A stretch of 64,000 nt of DNA. Origin: Mercenaria mercenaria (Eukaryota; Mollusca; Bivalvia; Venerida; Veneridae). Location of the stretch: assembly GCF_021730395.1 (NCBI RefSeq), contig NC_069364.1, forward strand, positions 77,493,501 through 77,557,500. Reading direction: 5' to 3'. A program made the position numbers and the translations under genes. Within the stretch, counting starts at the first letter, position 1. Every line of letters starts with the position of its first letter. Under the pieces are notes generated by a model. That model ran no database searches, had not been told where the DNA came from, and worked only from the letters and a program-made list of their open reading frames with translations. Below are positions 60,781 to 64,000 of this stretch, in pieces.

Positions 60781-61987
60781 ATGGAAAATGTATCTGTTTT
60801 CAAAAATGAAAACTCTGAACAAAATAAATCAGAATTAATTCTACTTCTTGATAAAACAGAATTTCAGCAAAACGAAACAGGTACTGCAGAAGAAACTGAC
60901 TCTAAAAGAAGAAGTGAAAATAACCTTGAATTATTTTTGGACGATGTTTATAGAAGTGAATGTGAGTTTTCGATAGAAAAGGAAGAAATTGACTTTATTC
61001 AGACAGGAATAGAAACACTTGTTGAAAAGATAGTAAATAAAGTACATGTAAACATCTCCACGAAAGATCTAAGAGGGTTGGAAAATTGTGAAGCTACAAT
61101 TATCAAAGTAGGAAGTATTTACGAAGGAACCAGAAACAAGTTCCCAGATGAATTTGATTTCATATATGTTTTTTTGCAGCTGTGAACACCGGTATATCAG
61201 AGAATCAAATTGTAAATATATTCTTGATGAAGTCTTTGACAGCTGTTTCCACCCAGCCTGTGAATATTTTCAGGTGAAGCAATCTCTACAATACCAGCCT
61301 GCTGCTAGTCAACTAAGTAAAAGAGAGATTATTTTCTCTGGCTATGTCCAGAAACATGGTCCTGCGAGACTTTTAAGGTTTATTTATCATCAAGAATCCG
61401 GAGAAACCAGATTCTTAGATGTAGATCTTGTTCCTGCTGTAAGAATTAAAGCTTTGCCCGGATATGTGGACAAAGGACAATTACCTGATTTCTATGGACC
61501 AGTAGTAACACCAATGGGAGAGTGTCTATATGTACACAATGGCATTTCAGTAACTGAGGCAGAGATTTATTTTATGAAAAATGTGTTATCAAAGAAACAT
61601 GTGAAGGTGTACAAGATTCTAAGGTATCTTATAAATGGGAATGGTGATGACAAGGAACTGGTGAAAGTTTATAAGAAACATTGCACTGACAGCATTAGTT
61701 GGCTTCCTGATGAAATGAGCTTTGCAGTCTGTACTTCCTACATGATAAAACGTGAGGTAATACTTCATCATTACATCAATGAAGATTGCAAATCAGAAAA
61801 CATTGGGGATTGCATTATAGAAATATTACAAGAGATTGCTAGGGTAAAGTGTTCCACCTTACTGAATCACAAAATAAAAGATATCTTATATAAGCTTGCT
61901 GACCATATTAGTAGCCTGAAAAAAGACTTACATCTAATGCAATTAAACCTTAACAGTCGACACATAGTGAAACAATCAGTTTCATGA
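60781..61987 (+). CDS. cGAS-like receptor / Mab-21 domain nucleotidyltransferase, intronless, frame shifted once
   Basis: The first frame (60781 to a stop at 61183-61185) carries a charged N-terminus and the nucleotidyltransferase core: GSIYEGT at 111-117 and the metal-binding acids E124 and D126 in DEFDFIYVF. The second frame, one base over, continues through SGYVQKHGPARLLRFIY, the third acid in FLDVDLVPAV, and the helical C-terminal lobe (CTSYMIKREVILHHYI) to 61985-61987. The switch falls in or near a run of seven Ts around 61170. Joined, this gives about 400 aa, normal for the family. Animal cGLRs sense nucleic acid or other ligands and make cyclic dinucleotides for STING; bivalves have many. 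All three acids are present, so it may be catalytic. The shift is either a homopolymer sequencing error or a true break. AATAAA follows at 62112. Confidence 0.82.
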
Positions 61988-62111
61988 CAATACATTGAGA
62001 AACTTTCATACCCTAGCATTTAACTAAACTATCAACTGAAATGCTGTCCAGAAAAGTGACAATGTTAATGCAACATCAGAGATTGTACAATACTTTATTT
62101 TTTTAACTCAA

Positions 62112-62117
62112 AATAAA
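62112..62117 (+). terminator. Poly(A) signal of the cGLR gene
   Basis: AATAAA 125 bp after the second frame's stop codon. Confidence 0.55.
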
Positions 62118-64000
62118 GACTAAAAAAACCCAGTTATTTAGTAAACTTTTTATTTGAAAATATACCAAGCTCCAAACTGTATATTCATACAATAGACAAC
62201 TTAAAAAAAAACATTCTTAACACATGAATCCTATTGTATAGAATGTAAGTGGAGTTTTTCGGCCGCTCGTTGACAGGGTTTCGCCATATTAAATGTCATT
62301 AAAAGGACAAAATCTGTCGACTGAAATGAGAATGGACCCTGCTATCAAACATTCTGATCTAACTGCATGGAAACAGAAGTCATGTGTCTGATCCCAAGGG
62401 GTCACTCCATTTAGAGGTCAAACCCACAACTCACGTCGATTAAAGGCTAGACACGGCAATTGAGGCAAGGCAAGGTAATGCCATACAGCTGACAGCAAGG
62501 CAAGCGCGTTCAAATTGATTCTGCGCATTTGTTTAGTCAATAATGATGCTATACACTATAAAAAACATTTATAGACAGTCAGGACACAAAAATAAATCCA
62601 GCACCAATTTACTATATGTGTGACCATGATGGTAAGCAAGTGTTCAAAGTTTCAAAGCAATATATCAAACAGTTTAGACAAAATAGGGAATGACATGTAA
62701 AACTTAAACTAATTTCTATATCAAAAAGGGCCATAACTGAGCCAAAGTCCTTGTCCTAGTTATGTAGTCTTGCCTACATATGTAGACTTTGATGGTAAAC
62801 AAGTGGTAATAGTTTCAAAGCCATATGACAAACAGGGTAGACAAAATTTGGACTGGTACAAAAAACTTAACAGATTTCCAAGTCCAAAAAGGGCCATTAT
62901 TCAGCCAAAATAGTTGACAGAGTTATGTACCGGTACTCTTGCTTTCAGATTGGGTTCATGACGATAAACAAGTGTTCAAAGTTTTAAAGCCACATGTCAA
63001 ACAGTTCTGACAAAACGTGGACTTGTACGAAAACTGTACCAATGTCCAAGTCCAATGAGGGCCATAATCCAGTCAAAATCACCTGGAGGATAATTTGTTA
63101 AGTACTGAAGCGAGAGTTATGGCCTTTGTGCCATATGATGTGGATGATGATGTTGAACAATTATTTTAAGTTTGAATCACATCTCTTCTGTTATAGCAGA
63201 TATTTGTGAAAATGCATCAAAATTATCCCAACATTCTAAGTAGGGGGCATAATTCCTGAAATATTGGTGCCAGAGTTATGCATCTTGTGTCATATGATGT
63301 TAGTTATGATGTGGAACAACTATCGTAAGCCTGGATCAAATCCATTCAGTAGTAACAGAGACAGAGTGAAAGTAAACCAAAACTTTAGCCTGAAATTCTA
63401 AGTCAAAGGTGGATAATTTATAAAATATTTGTGTGAGAGTTATGACCCTTAAGTCATATGATGTGGGAGATGATGAGAAATATCTGTTTTAAGTTTGAAA
63501 CAAATCCATCCAATAATACTGCAAAAGCACATTTTTGCTGGGTCAAAATTTCACAAATTTGAAATTTTGAGTATGTTCGCGATGTTTAATATTCATGCAA
63601 TTGTAAAAATGGTGTCATACTTGAATTTGAATTATACTGATGTTGAATATTTATGCGAGGATTAATTTTCACAAGATGTAGGGCCTCGTGAATATAGCGA
63701 AAATTAAACCATCGCGAAAATTTCTGCTTTTACAGTAATAGAGATGAAGTGATAATGCATCAAAACTTTCACTAAGGTGCCAACTCGGACACTGACACTG
63801 GGGATAGTAGGTAAGCTCTCCATATACTTTGTATAGTCAAGCTAAAAATCATTCAAGAAGAGAATGCCTACATAATAAGAAAAACTTTAGTAGGTTACTG
63901 CACCTTCCTACAAAGTTCTGTTGAAATTCAACCAGCAATTTAGGAGGTGTAGCCAAGAAAAACTTGTGATCGCCAGACAGACAAGACAAGACAAATTCAA
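62118..64000 (+). repeat. Diverged array-type repeats to window end
   Basis: From about 62590, worn units with AAAGGGCCATAACTGAGCCA, GTTTCAAAGCCATATGACAA and CAGAGTTATG recur every ~150-170 bp, ending GATCGCCAGACAGACAAGAC. A stretch near 63560-63740 (TCGCGATGTTTAATATTCAT, ATCGCGAAAATTTCTGC) looks like a separate insertion with inverted ends. No gene is seen. Confidence 0.6.

Overview
The window looks like AT-rich nuclear DNA from a bivalve mollusc or a close lophotrochozoan relative. The evidence is GT-AG introns, TATA-type promoters, AATAAA signals, tRNA-headed SINEs of the kind common in bivalves, and many short elements whose bodies are tandem arrays of roughly 145-160 bp units containing AAGGTCAAGGTCAC. 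The species is an inference. I saw no retrovirus-like element, CRISPR array, rRNA gene or true tRNA gene.

Layout. 1-13.5 kb is mostly repeats: array-bearing TIR elements and a 3 kb segment present twice (1540-4517 and 7223-10264). Between the two copies lies one lysine-rich terminal coding exon (5420-5566). 13.5-15.4 kb is another repeat block. 15.6-30.2 kb holds two tandem carboxylesterase/cholinesterase-family genes (three coding exons each, 596 and 598 aa), separated by satellite DNA and an inverted repeat. 30.3-32.3 kb is a minisatellite, two palindromic MITEs and a SINE. 32.6-48.2 kb, minus strand, is one H-type lectin gene: a signal-peptide exon, a coiled-coil exon and a lectin exon. 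Its introns hold a 1.0 kb TIR element, a 3.9 kb TIR element and a 2.8 kb near-perfect palindrome. 48.8-51.6 kb is repeats, and 51.6-53.4 kb shows nothing I can identify. 53.4-57.3 kb is a four-exon gene for a small secreted protein with ten cysteines. 57.4-60.2 kb is repeats. 60.8-62.1 kb is an intronless cGAS-like receptor / Mab-21 gene, split by a one-base shift at a T run. The rest to 64 kb is diverged repeats.

The genes do not form an operon or pathway. The secreted lectin and the cGAS-like nucleotidyltransferase both fit families expanded in molluscan innate immunity, and the secreted esterase pair is a typical tandem family expansion. The most notable points are: a Gly-to-Cys change in the nucleophile elbow of only one esterase copy; the broken reading frames of the cGLR gene and lectin exon 2; a MITE ending 16 bp before a splice acceptor; the large palindromes; and a 145-bp array in which four units each carry a perfect estrogen-response-element-like palindrome.
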